Source of the DNA: Candidatus Zixiibacteriota bacterium
GTDB lineage: Bacteria > Zixibacteria > MSB-5A5 > GN15 > FEB-12
Assembly: GCA_019038695.1 (NCBI GenBank)
Contig: JAHOYZ010000010.1
Span: forward strand, 62,001 to 126,000
DNA: 64,000 bases
Reading direction: 5' to 3'
Shown here: piece by piece, positions 18,668 through 26,443 of the stretch
How positions within the stretch are numbered: the first letter of the stretch is position 1
Layout of the letters: every line of letters begins with the position of its first letter
The notes under the pieces: model-generated
Databases searched by the model: none
What the model saw: only the letters and a program-made list of their open reading frames with translations
What the model was told of the DNA's origin: nothing
Made by a program: the position numbers and the translations under genes

Positions 18668-19744
18668 GTGAAAAAGAACACGACATTTCTGTTGGTAATG
18701 AGTGCCCTGTTACTCGGCTTGGTGGCTTCCACACAAGCAGAAGTTTCTCCTACACACCTGTTCCATTGGTTTAGAGGAGATGTTCTTCTTAATGGACAGC
18801 TAGCTCCCGTTGGAACCATCGTCGACGCATACGACCCCGATTTGGTTCACTGTGGCACATACACAGTTGGAGTAGACAACTTCGTAGTTCCGGATTCGGC
18901 CGGGGTCTACGGATGGATGCTCGTATATGGCGATGACGCCACAGAACCGGGAGACCAGGGTGCCGAAACTGGTGATCTTATTTCTTTCCGGGTTATGAAT
19001 CGCCCGGCCACAATTGACCCCGTCTTCAATAGCTGGGCCGACATGGAATTTGATACTACTAACCTGTCCGCGACGTCGACGATTGGCCTTGAAATTGTTG
19101 ATCCGGCCGATCATGCTTCGGCCTCACCCTGTGACGGGGGAGGTTGCGATACGGTTCGATTCATGGTCGGAGTAGAAAACATCGGTAATGGAACAGATTT
19201 CTATGGTATTAATGTCACTTCCGCAAAAGACTGGGAGATCATCCCCTTTGACACCATTATCTTTGTTGGTACCGATTCGGTTGCGTATGTCTACAACCAG
19301 CCCGCACAGACGGCCTATGTCTTCTTTGATGTAGTGGTTCCGAACTGGCCGGGGGATGAGCCGGACACACTGTCATACGAAGTGTTCTCTCGGCTCGATG
19401 AAACCGTCACTGACAATAGTTCTGTTACGCTGACAATTGCCGTCTCTGGTGTTGGTGATGATCCGTTTGGATCCCTGCCTGAGAGGTTTAGCCTTGCGCA
19501 GAACTATCCTAACCCGTTCAATCCGACCACGACAATTGCTTTCAATCTGTCTTCACTGACTACTGTCCGCCTTGAGGTTTATGACATCCTCGGACGACAG
19601 ATAAGTGAGTTTGATTTTGGGGCTCTTTCCGCCGGTGACCACGATTATGAGTACGATGCTTCGTCTCTCTCCAGCGGTATCTATTTCTATCGTCTGGTTA
19701 CCGAGCTTGGCACCCAGACCCGTAAGATGGTTCTGGCCAAGTAG
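18668..19744 (+). CDS. Secreted protein with MPVYGD-type domain and T9SS C-terminal domain
   Basis: 358 residues; GTG start preceded by AGGTGG. A signal peptide (LLVMSALLLGLVAS, cut near TQA-EV) leads to one copy (about 30-125) of the domain also found twice in the preceding giant protein: VGTIVDAYDPD, a CGTYTV Cys, GVYGWMLVYGDD, an acidic EPGDQGAETGD turn and ISFRVMNRPA. A beta-rich middle follows with SASPCDGGGCDTV, then the T9SS type A tail (YPNPFNPTTTIAF, GIYFYRLVT, KMVLAK). It probably forms an operon with the upstream gene and may be a smaller surface partner using the same module. No enzymatic motif is seen. Confidence 0.85.
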   Translation: MKKNTTFLLVMSALLLGLVASTQAEVSPTHLFHWFRGDVLLNGQLAPVGTIVDAYDPDLVHCGTYTVGVDNFVVPDSAGVYGWMLVYGDDATEPGDQGAETGDLISFRVMNRPATIDPVFNSWADMEFDTTNLSATSTIGLEIVDPADHASASPCDGGGCDTVRFMVGVENIGNGTDFYGINVTSAKDWEIIPFDTIIFVGTDSVAYVYNQPAQTAYVFFDVVVPNWPGDEPDTLSYEVFSRLDETVTDNSSVTLTIAVSGVGDDPFGSLPERFSLAQNYPNPFNPTTTIAFNLSSLTTVRLEVYDILGRQISEFDFGALSAGDHDYEYDASSLSSGIYFYRLVTELGTQTRKMVLAK

Positions 19745-19764
19745 CGACATTCCCCAATAGATAG

Positions 19765-19793
19765 AAAACCCCGGCTTATGCCGGGGTTTTTTT
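19765..19793 (+). terminator. Rho-independent terminator of the T9SS operon
   Basis: ACCCCGGC, loop TTAT, GCCGGGGT and a run of seven Ts, 20 bp after the stop of the T9SS gene. A textbook intrinsic terminator. Confidence 0.92.
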
Positions 19794-19906
19794 GTTGTTT
19801 TGGATTGATCCTTCCTCGATTATGGCATTAGGTCTGCCGGGACTATGCGTCAGACCTTTTGATCTTGGAGACTTGCATCGTAGACCATACTTGAGAAGGA
19901 ATCGCC

Positions 19907-20917
19907 GTGCCGTTGCGTTACAAGGTTGAAGGCAAGACAGATGTCGGGATCGTACGACCCGGCAATGAAGATTATCTTCACCTCGACCCGGCCAATGATG
20001 TCTTTGCAGTCTGCGACGGAATGGGTGGCCACCAGGCTGGTGAGGTAGCCTCTATGACCGCCTCGCTGACCCTCCAGGTGTTACATACCAGTTTCCGAGA
20101 AGAACTGTTGCGCGAGGAGTCGCTGAAACTTGGTCGAAAACTACCGACGTCGGGTGATTTGCTGGTGCGCTCGGTTCGACTGGCCAACCGTAATATCTAT
20201 CTGAAAGCATTAGCCGATACTACCCTCTCCGGGATGGGCACCACTGTTGTCGCAATGGCTCTTGAAGGCGACATGATGTCTATTGCTCACGTCGGTGATA
20301 GTCGTGGCTATCGACTTGATCAAAGGACACTGATGCCGCTCACAAGTGATCATTCCTGGGTCCATGAGATTCAGGAAAGCCAGAAGTTGTCCCGCGAAGA
20401 AGCCGAGGCGGTGGTCGGTAAGAATGTGATAACGCGGGCGCTCGGTGTACGAGAGACGGTCGAAGTCGACTATCGCTTAATAAGGATTCGAGCTGGCGAT
20501 ATTTACATAATGTGCTCGGATGGACTGTGTGGGTTTGCCGATGATGATGAGATTTTCGATGTTGCCAATCGGTCCCGGACGGATATCAAGACGATGGTCG
20601 ACAACTTGGTGCAGATGGCCAACGATCGCGGTGGGGCGGACAATGTAACCGTTATAGCGCTTCAAATCGAGGAAGTTCCGACCGGTGATCTGCCAGAGAT
20701 TGAGGTTTTCACCCAAAGCGCAGAAACTGAAGCAGAACTGGCCGCAGAAGATGAGTGGGTCAATACCATCACCGAGGTCGAACGGAAACAGACATCGGAA
20801 GGCAGCGATGACAAGTCATCCAAATCGGGTGGAAGCAAGCTGTTTCTGACGTTGATATTCGTTGTCTTCGTAGCGGTGGCGTTCGGTATTATCTACTTCA
20901 CCGATTTCCAGAAGTGA
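19907..20917 (+). CDS. PP2C-family serine/threonine phosphatase with C-terminal membrane anchor
   Basis: 336 residues; GTG start with AAGGA eight bases upstream. The metal-dependent phosphatase (PPM/PP2C) core has all classic motifs: VGIVRPGNEDY (about 13-23), VCDGMGGHQAGEVAS (35-49), GMGTTVVA, HVGDSRGYRL, SDGLCGFADDDEI and GGADNVTVIAL, with the Asp residues that bind Mn/Mg. It resembles Stp/PrpC, which reverse Hanks-type kinase phosphorylation. Here ~85 extra residues follow: an acidic/Ser-rich linker and a C-terminal TM helix (LFLTLIFVVFVAVAFGII), putting the catalytic domain on the cytoplasmic face. A kinase-like gene lies about 5 kb downstream but seems inactive, so the partner kinase is probably elsewhere. 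Confidence 0.93.
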   Translation: MPLRYKVEGKTDVGIVRPGNEDYLHLDPANDVFAVCDGMGGHQAGEVASMTASLTLQVLHTSFREELLREESLKLGRKLPTSGDLLVRSVRLANRNIYLKALADTTLSGMGTTVVAMALEGDMMSIAHVGDSRGYRLDQRTLMPLTSDHSWVHEIQESQKLSREEAEAVVGKNVITRALGVRETVEVDYRLIRIRAGDIYIMCSDGLCGFADDDEIFDVANRSRTDIKTMVDNLVQMANDRGGADNVTVIALQIEEVPTGDLPEIEVFTQSAETEAELAAEDEWVNTITEVERKQTSEGSDDKSSKSGGSKLFLTLIFVVFVAVAFGIIYFTDFQK

Positions 20918-20985
20918 GAGTTCTCGATCCGCCAACTGGGGGAGTTCTTCTATCAGTAGTAGGGGAGGGTTGAGCCAAAAATGGC

Positions 20986-21014
20986 TTGACTTTATCGGGG
21001 GTGAAGCTTAATTG
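20986..21014 (+). promoter_or_regulatory. Possible promoter of tRNA-Arg
   Basis: TTGACT (20986-20991) followed after 17 bp by TAATTG (21009-21014), placing the transcript start a few bases before the tRNA. The -10 match is weak. Confidence 0.35.
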
Positions 21015-21028
21015 CTGATCTGATATAT

Positions 21029-21102
21029 GCGCCCATAGCTCAATTGGATAGAGCGTCTGATTACGGATCAGAAGGTTGGGGGTTCGACTCCTCCTGGGCG
21101 TA
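21029..21102 (+). tRNA. tRNA-Arg (anticodon ACG)
   Basis: 74-nt cloverleaf: acceptor GCGCCCA/TGGGCGT (first pair G-U), D-loop AGCTCAATTGGATAGAGC, anticodon stem TCTGA/TCAGA with loop TTACGGA (anticodon 21063-21065), T-arm GGGGGTTCGACTCCTCC. CCA is not encoded. The A34 is expected to be edited to inosine by TadA to read CGU/CGC/CGA. Confidence 0.95.
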
Positions 21103-21233
21103 TTTTTCTACCGTAGTTCCAGTTCATTTTACAACATCAATAACCACCGCATCGATTGACTGATTGTCATAAATGAACTATTATGTATAAGAATAATTTA
21201 CTACTGTACAACCTGTGGATAGGATTCGGATTT

Positions 21234-21932
21234 ATGTTCACGAAGCACAATGTGATAATAAGATTGTTGACAGCAGTTCTTTTGTGTGCTCTTCTCGTGT
21301 TGGCCGGATGCGAGACCGAAGATGCATCCGACACCGGAACTGGCGATGATAACGGTGGCGGCGGCGGTGGAAATGGTAACGGTATTGACTACGACAATCC
21401 GCCCGATATCAGTTACGTTGCGGGACAACAGATGACCCTGGATCATGTTGATGGTTTGTTGGATGATACCAGTATCGTGACCGGGGAGCCGATCACTTTT
21501 CACATTCGACTCAACAACAACACCGGCTCGGCGCTTACCGGACTGACCAACGGTTTCGTGGTGTATTCTTTTGAAAATGCTGCGCGGTGGGATACGGCAT
21601 ACGGCATGTTCACATCAAACGTCACCGCTTCCATGTTTGATGGTGGGCGATTCATTCCCCCTCAGTTTATTGGAGACGGTGCAAATGTTGACACAATTGC
21701 GTTTGGTGGATACAATATCCAGGGAACGGGAATACCAGCCGGATTTGATGACATTGCCTTCACGATTCAGATTGGGCCGATTGATGCCGCCTATCACGGC
21801 AGGTGGATCTGTCTTGATTCAAGTTACTACCCCCCCGGCGGACCGTGGCTGTGGCCATTTGATGGCGGCTCTGTAAATCCCGACTGGGACGGTGCTCGCT
21901 GGTTCAGAATTGTTGATACAACATCCAATTGA
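21234..21932 (+). CDS. Lipoprotein with Gly-rich linker, function unknown
   Basis: 232 residues from ATG 21234, which has AGGA about nine bases upstream; an upstream in-frame ATG at 21183 would add 17 residues and lacks a clear ribosome binding site. Lipobox LVLAGC, then an Asp/Gly linker (DTGTGDDNGGGGGGNGNG) that frees the domain from the membrane. The rest is beta-rich with GEPITFHIRLNNNTGSALTG, a block typical of Ig-like folds in this group (EPITFxIRLxNxTG), and Trp-rich ends (GPWLWPFDGG, DGARWFRIVD). No enzyme motif. It stands alone after tRNA-Arg. Confidence 0.75.
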   Translation: MFTKHNVIIRLLTAVLLCALLVLAGCETEDASDTGTGDDNGGGGGGNGNGIDYDNPPDISYVAGQQMTLDHVDGLLDDTSIVTGEPITFHIRLNNNTGSALTGLTNGFVVYSFENAARWDTAYGMFTSNVTASMFDGGRFIPPQFIGDGANVDTIAFGGYNIQGTGIPAGFDDIAFTIQIGPIDAAYHGRWICLDSSYYPPGGPWLWPFDGGSVNPDWDGARWFRIVDTTSN

Positions 21933-21955
21933 CCCGCTACACATCTGACGTAAAG

Positions 21956-21990
21956 TAAAAAAAGCGCGGCAAACATCTCGTTTGCCGCGC
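21956..21990 (-). terminator. Rho-independent terminator of the DUF4412-like gene
   Basis: On the minus strand GCGCGGCAAAC, a 5-nt loop and GTTTGCCGCGC are followed by seven Ts. It lies 22 bp beyond the stop of the gene at 22012-22758; it may also slow transcription coming from the lipoprotein gene. Confidence 0.9.
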
Positions 21991-22011
21991 ACATAGATCA
22001 CTACCAACTAG

Positions 22012-22758
22012 CTACTTTCCACCCATACCCATCTTCATTTCAATTTTCTTGTATCCTTCAGGAATATCAAAAATACCAGCCGGAGCATCGGCTTCCTTGT
22101 ATTCGAGAAGCTCCATCGTGGTTTTGATCTTGGTGCCCATCACCTCGATATGTCCCTCGTTAAAAACCGGCACACCTTTGATTTTCTTCATTTCGTTGAT
22201 CATATCCTCAAAACCGGGCAACGGAGCCATCATACACTGATTGGAGAGGTTCAGAAGTTCGACGTCGATCTTGATGTCCTCGGTGGTATAGGTGTCCATC
22301 AAGGTCTTCATCATGGTCATATCCATTTCGACAACGTATTTCTTTGCATTCCAGTCTTTGATCTTTTTAACCTCATCAGTCGGTGTTACGATCGTTTTAA
22401 TCGAACCCATCATACCAGCTACTTCATCGGTGGTTTTCTTATCCATTTTCTCGGTGGCAGTCTCGAATATCTCGGTCAGATCAATCGGCATTTCGGAATA
22501 TGTCTTGGCGACGTGATCAACTAAATATGCCTTACCTTGATCGACCCGTCCAATGAAAACTCCTCCATCCGAGCTCTTGGAGTAGATCATGCCTTTGGCA
22601 ATCCATGTTTCCGAGGTATCATAGCGGGCTGGTTGGGACTGTCCCATCATCTCCATGCCGTCCATGAAGGTTGCCTGCTTCAAGTAGCTATCCGCCATGA
22701 CGGATCCGGCCACCAACAGTAGCATTGCTACCAAGCTAACAACTAATGTCTTTTTCAT
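22012..22758 (-). CDS. Exported DUF4412-like protein
   Basis: 248 residues; ATG with GGAGG eight bases upstream. A signal peptide (LVVSLVAMLLLVAGSVMA) precedes a domain that tracks a small-molecule or lipid-binding fold of LolA/DUF4412 type: METW-like TSETWIAKGMIYSK, a KAYLVDHVAKTYSEMP strand, IKDWNAKKYVVEMDM, and the C-terminal FDIPEGYKKIEM. Met is very frequent (MMGQ, MTMMKTLM, MKMGMGGK). The DUF4412 label is from memory of the pattern and is moderately sure. Function is not established. It has its own terminator and lies downstream of the CsgG/OmpA gene on the same strand. Confidence 0.7.
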   Translation of the reverse strand: MKKTLVVSLVAMLLLVAGSVMADSYLKQATFMDGMEMMGQSQPARYDTSETWIAKGMIYSKSSDGGVFIGRVDQGKAYLVDHVAKTYSEMPIDLTEIFETATEKMDKKTTDEVAGMMGSIKTIVTPTDEVKKIKDWNAKKYVVEMDMTMMKTLMDTYTTEDIKIDVELLNLSNQCMMAPLPGFEDMINEMKKIKGVPVFNEGHIEVMGTKIKTTMELLEYKEADAPAGIFDIPEGYKKIEMKMGMGGK

Positions 22759-22807
22759 CCTCTAATCCTCCTATCGCTGACAGTTATTGTTTTTCACTCC
22801 ACAGCAC

Positions 22808-22830
22808 GGCAGGAGCTCAGAGCTCCTGCC
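22808..22830. repeat. Perfect palindromic intergenic element (GGCAGGAGCTC arms)
   Basis: GGCAGGAGCTC (22808-22818) and GAGCTCCTGCC (22820-22830) are separated by one base. There is no T-run on the minus strand. Related GCAGGAGC/GCTCC motifs occur at 31733-31750 and in the 62170-62200 gap, suggesting a dispersed family. Confidence 0.6.
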
Positions 22831-22841
22831 CTACCCAGTGC

Positions 22842-24638
22842 TTATAGTTTTACCAGTTCTACGCGCCGGTTGTTGGCTTTGCCTTCGGAAGTGTCGTTAG
22901 TGCCTATCGGCTTCGACTCTCCCCAGCCTTTGGATTCCAATTGGCCGGCGCCGATACTAAACTTGGAAACTAGGTAATCCAGGACCGCCTTGGCGCGGTT
23001 CTGCGAAAGCGTAACGTTGTGTTCTTCGCTGCCGTCGCTGTCGGTATGCCCTTCGATGGAAAGTCGCAGACCGGGATCATCCTCAAAAAGTCGTCCGATA
23101 TTTTTCAGCGTCTTGAAAGACTCTCCCTTGATGACATGAGAGCCGGGATCAAAGAGAATCCCATGCGTCACAATCTTGCCGTCCTCGTCAAGTTGTTCGC
23201 GCATGCTCTTGCCACCCTCGGCAAACCGGAATCCACGGAACAGGGTCGGGTTTGCAGCATCACTGTAAGGGCGGTGATAAAGGCTAAACCCAACCGCACC
23301 AAAATCGTCGATCTTCGGAACGTTGGCAACCCTCTCTTGATCGATATAGCATTTAATCGATCGATTGGTGGCCATGATCCGCATGGTGTGAATACCCTTG
23401 GTCAGGGGGGTCCTCAAGGTCTTGGAAGCCAATTGGTCGCCCTTGAGAGAGAGCCAGGTGCTGGTAGAACCGGTAATGCCCAGTTCACCGACCGTACTCC
23501 CCTTGGCGTCCACCCATCGGATGTAGAAATAGTTGCCGGAGTGTTCTTTGCCGTTGTTATAGAATTCCATCTCGACCGTATACTTCTCTGGTAAAGGACC
23601 ATCCGGCATTTTGGGGCGAATAGTACCGTTATCAGTGGCCATGATCCAGAATTCCTTGCCCAACCGCACTACCTCGTACACACCATTTTTAAGATTCCAT
23701 CGATACGGAAACTCGCCTTCTTCCTCATCTTTCATATCATCATAGAAAATAACCTTATTGCCCGGGACAAAGTCATACTTGGTGTACAGAGTCATGTCCT
23801 CTACAGCCGGAGCCGAGGGAGTGGTCGATGCTTGAGCAGGTGTTTCTCCGCCTTGTGATGACGGCGCTGCTTGCTGGGTTCCGCCACCCGACGGAGTATC
23901 TCCATACTGCGTAGTATACTGGCCCTGTCCGGTATAGCGATAATACTCCTGGGGGATTTCCTTTGAAATCTCCTCGACAGCTTTGGCCAATACGGCGCGC
24001 ACAGCTTTTTCCATCGGTTCGTTGGAATACACCCCCAGATCGCCGATCATCCTAAGACCGTCCACACGTCCGCCCCCAGCCATATTGGTCTTCCACTTGT
24101 CGGACTTGCCTTCCAATGCCATCGCTTTCAGATAGCGTCTGGTGCGGATATCGATAATCTTGAGATCAATCTGTATCTTGGCAGTACTTTTTTTAACACC
24201 AATCTTGCCGAATGCCTTCTTGGTGATACCACCCAAGCCTCCACCGCCGCCACTGGCCTTGGGTTCAAATGCTGTTATGGCGCCGGTGATCAAGATATCG
24301 GCACCTTCCATCAGGCCTTTGTCGGCACCACGTCCCTCCTCAGTATACTCAGATTGCCCCAACTCGATCTCGTCAATAAGTTCCCCGACCTCCTCCTGGT
24401 TGGCTAGCACAATAAAGCGACCGGTATTGGTCAGTGCAGTACCCAACATCTCTTCGATTGAGGCCGCAATATTCCTAGAACATCGGCTGGCCTTGGATTT
24501 GATATTGCCAACAGTAATGCGTGCTTTACTCCCCTGGTAGGTCAAATTGTCCTTAGCGTCGGCTACGGCCGAACCGGCCAGCAGAGCTGCTGCCAGTAAC
24601 ACACATAGCACTACAGTGGCAGAGGTTGACTTACGCAT
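22842..24638 (-). CDS. CsgG-like/OmpA fusion envelope protein with LamG-like middle
   Basis: 598 residues from ATG 24638, which has GGAGGAGG upstream; a longer frame to 24692 has no such site. Signal peptide to about residue 27; CsgG-like domain (about 35-240) with ARITVGNIKSKA, EEMLGTALTNTGRFIVLAN, GADILITGAITAFEP and IDLKIIDIRTRRYL, as in curli-secretion pore proteins and their lipoprotein relatives; a Gln/Pro/Gly linker (about 245-285); a concanavalin-like beta domain (about 300-455) with YTVEMEFYNNG and CYIDQERVANVP; and an OmpA C-terminal peptidoglycan-binding domain (about 470-598) with IEGHTDSDGSEEHN, LSQNRAKAVLDYL and the final RVELVKL. Probably periplasmic and bound to peptidoglycan. 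The CsgG part lacks a lipobox, so a secretion pore is not assured. Confidence 0.85.
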   Translation of the reverse strand: MRKSTSATVVLCVLLAAALLAGSAVADAKDNLTYQGSKARITVGNIKSKASRCSRNIAASIEEMLGTALTNTGRFIVLANQEEVGELIDEIELGQSEYTEEGRGADKGLMEGADILITGAITAFEPKASGGGGGLGGITKKAFGKIGVKKSTAKIQIDLKIIDIRTRRYLKAMALEGKSDKWKTNMAGGGRVDGLRMIGDLGVYSNEPMEKAVRAVLAKAVEEISKEIPQEYYRYTGQGQYTTQYGDTPSGGGTQQAAPSSQGGETPAQASTTPSAPAVEDMTLYTKYDFVPGNKVIFYDDMKDEEEGEFPYRWNLKNGVYEVVRLGKEFWIMATDNGTIRPKMPDGPLPEKYTVEMEFYNNGKEHSGNYFYIRWVDAKGSTVGELGITGSTSTWLSLKGDQLASKTLRTPLTKGIHTMRIMATNRSIKCYIDQERVANVPKIDDFGAVGFSLYHRPYSDAANPTLFRGFRFAEGGKSMREQLDEDGKIVTHGILFDPGSHVIKGESFKTLKNIGRLFEDDPGLRLSIEGHTDSDGSEEHNVTLSQNRAKAVLDYLVSKFSIGAGQLESKGWGESKPIGTNDTSEGKANNRRVELVKL

Positions 24639-24832
24639 AATGATTCCTCCTCCTGATCTATTGGTACTTGTCAATTTGGCTTGAAACGACACATACCCAT
24701 GACATTAAACAAAACAACCGTATGGTCCCGCTGTCAAGGAAAAGGTAGCAACAGTGACTACGACGAGGTTTATTCATGTACGATCAGTGCTCAACATGAG
24801 TGTATGGGTTGATCTCGCATCAGCAAGATCGA

Positions 24833-25288
24833 TTAGGGATCATATCCGATGGTAGATACAAACCTTTCCCAGCTCTGCCCTTTGATATAGTTCCTTATGA
24901 TGTCAACCAGAGGACTTGGCTGAAAATTCACTCGATCCAATTGACCAATCGGTTGCCAGTAGAATCCAACCTGTTGTTCGTACGAGGTCGGGTTATTTCC
25001 CACACTCAGGTCTGGGAGGTCGGCCTTGAAAACCAGATTCAATTCATGATAATGGCGCATGCCATAATTGAAGGTATGTTCAACGGCAGCAATGAATTCC
25101 CCTATAGTGGAGTGAGTATGAAGTTCTTCCATCAGTTCGCGCTGTAATGCGTCGCGGGCGCTTTCGTTGTGCTCTATGTGCCCGCCGGGAAGAAAAGCAT
25201 GGCTCTCATTGTGAGCCTGACACAGCAGTATCTGCCCGTTAGACACAACTACGGCACGACTGATAAGAACGAACACCGTCTCTGGCAT
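24833..25288 (-). CDS. NUDIX hydrolase
   Basis: 151 residues from ATG 25288, chosen because GGAG lies six bases before it; an in-frame ATG at 25300 adds four residues. NUDIX enzymes hydrolyse nucleoside diphosphates linked to another group. The Nudix box reads G-x5-E-x7-RE-L-x-EE-x-H-T (GGHIEHNESARDALQRELME and onward), with His where the consensus has Gly near the end; all metal-binding Glu residues are kept. Substrate cannot be told from sequence; the fold around FLPGGHIE resembles ADP-ribose and 8-oxo-dGTP hydrolases. Stands alone, divergent from the kinase-like gene. Confidence 0.9.
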   Translation of the reverse strand: MPETVFVLISRAVVVSNGQILLCQAHNESHAFLPGGHIEHNESARDALQRELMEELHTHSTIGEFIAAVEHTFNYGMRHYHELNLVFKADLPDLSVGNNPTSYEQQVGFYWQPIGQLDRVNFQPSPLVDIIRNYIKGQSWERFVSTIGYDP

Positions 25289-25474
25289 ACCAATCTCCAT
25301 ATTGCTCTGTCATTAGAAATGCAAGGGTTCCGTCAGAACAGTCTTACTTTCGTTCCCAAGATATGCCTAAACCGCTGCCAGACCAGGATTTTATAATGCG
25401 AAGCGAGCAAGGTTAACCACAATGCAACAAATATCACACTCAAGTTTCGGTTGCCGGTGTCCGTTAACATCAGT

Positions 25475-26425
25475 ATGGACCAACAGTCGCCACTGCAAAT
25501 ACTTCAGTACGCTTTGACGGAAAAACTGGGGGAGAGAAGCGTTGGTGAAGTATATCAGGCATGGGATACGGCTCTGGAGCGAGTAGTTGCTTTGAGACTG
25601 ATCCCGGCCGAATTGAATCGCGATCGCCTGTTTCGCGCCCAGTGTCTCTCAACTCTTCGGGGACTGGCTAATATTTCCCACCCCAATCTGTGTGGTATGT
25701 ATGGGGCAACCGAAGCAGGTGGCAAACTGGTAGTAGTACTCGATTATGTTCCAGGTCGTAACCTCAAGAGTCTTATTGCATCCGGCCCACTCGACAATGC
25801 CGCCTTCCTGAAAATAGCCGTGGCTATGATTCGTGGTTTAGTCTATGCTCACGAGCATGGTATCGTTCATGGGAACATTAGACCATCGAATGTAGTTGCT
25901 ACCAAAGATGGCATCATCAAATTGATGGATTTCGGACTATCTCTGCATGCCGTCAGCTCGGACGAGATATCTGCCAGCGCAGATCTGGATGCCATCAGAT
26001 ATCGTTCCCCCGAGCATATTGTCGATCAGGATTTAACCCCCATGTCGGACCTCTTCTCGATCGGAGCTATCTTCTGGGAACTTCTTACCGGTCAGATGCT
26101 GTTTTCTGGCAATTCAGCTCGCGCAATTGAGGATGCCATCCTGCGTACCCAACCCGATTTTAATCAATTACGTTCGGAATTCAATCTCCCCGGTGATACC
26201 GTCCTGCTGCTTGAGAAATTGTTGGCCAAAATACCGGAGGACCGGTTCCTGAGCACCAGACAACTTCTGGTAACTCTGGAGGAAATGCAATCCTTTGACG
26301 AAGGATACGCTACTCGGGAGTTTTTCCAGGTCCGCCCCTCGACACCTCGTCAGTACCTGGTGCTTTCGGTCTTGGCCGCTCTAATGATTGTTCTCTGGTT
26401 GGTGGTTACGACCGGGCACAAGTAG
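25475..26425 (+). CDS. Hanks-type protein kinase-like protein, probable pseudokinase, C-terminal TM
   Basis: 316 residues from ATG 25475; a TTG at 25451 would add eight residues, and neither has a good ribosome binding site. The whole kinase fold is recognisable: glycine loop LGERSVGEVY, HPNLCGMYG, DYVPGRNLKSLI, DFG (MDFGLSL), the SPE version of APE (RYRSPEHI), and SDLFSIGAIFWELLTG. But VAIK is VALR (Lys to Arg), the alpha-C Glu position shows no Glu, and HRDxKPxN is HGNIRPSN, so the catalytic Asp is Asn. These changes predict loss of phosphotransfer. A single C-terminal TM (YLVLSVLAALMIVLWLVV) anchors it with the fold inside the cell and almost nothing outside. Likely a scaffold or allosteric partner. 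Confidence 0.85.
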   Translation: MDQQSPLQILQYALTEKLGERSVGEVYQAWDTALERVVALRLIPAELNRDRLFRAQCLSTLRGLANISHPNLCGMYGATEAGGKLVVVLDYVPGRNLKSLIASGPLDNAAFLKIAVAMIRGLVYAHEHGIVHGNIRPSNVVATKDGIIKLMDFGLSLHAVSSDEISASADLDAIRYRSPEHIVDQDLTPMSDLFSIGAIFWELLTGQMLFSGNSARAIEDAILRTQPDFNQLRSEFNLPGDTVLLLEKLLAKIPEDRFLSTRQLLVTLEEMQSFDEGYATREFFQVRPSTPRQYLVLSVLAALMIVLWLVVTTGHK

Positions 26426-26443
26426 TCGTACTACTCAGTCCCG

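Noticed and set aside
22808-22830. Terminator of the CsgG/OmpA gene
   Set aside because: Good stem but no T-run on the minus strand; treated as a repeat.
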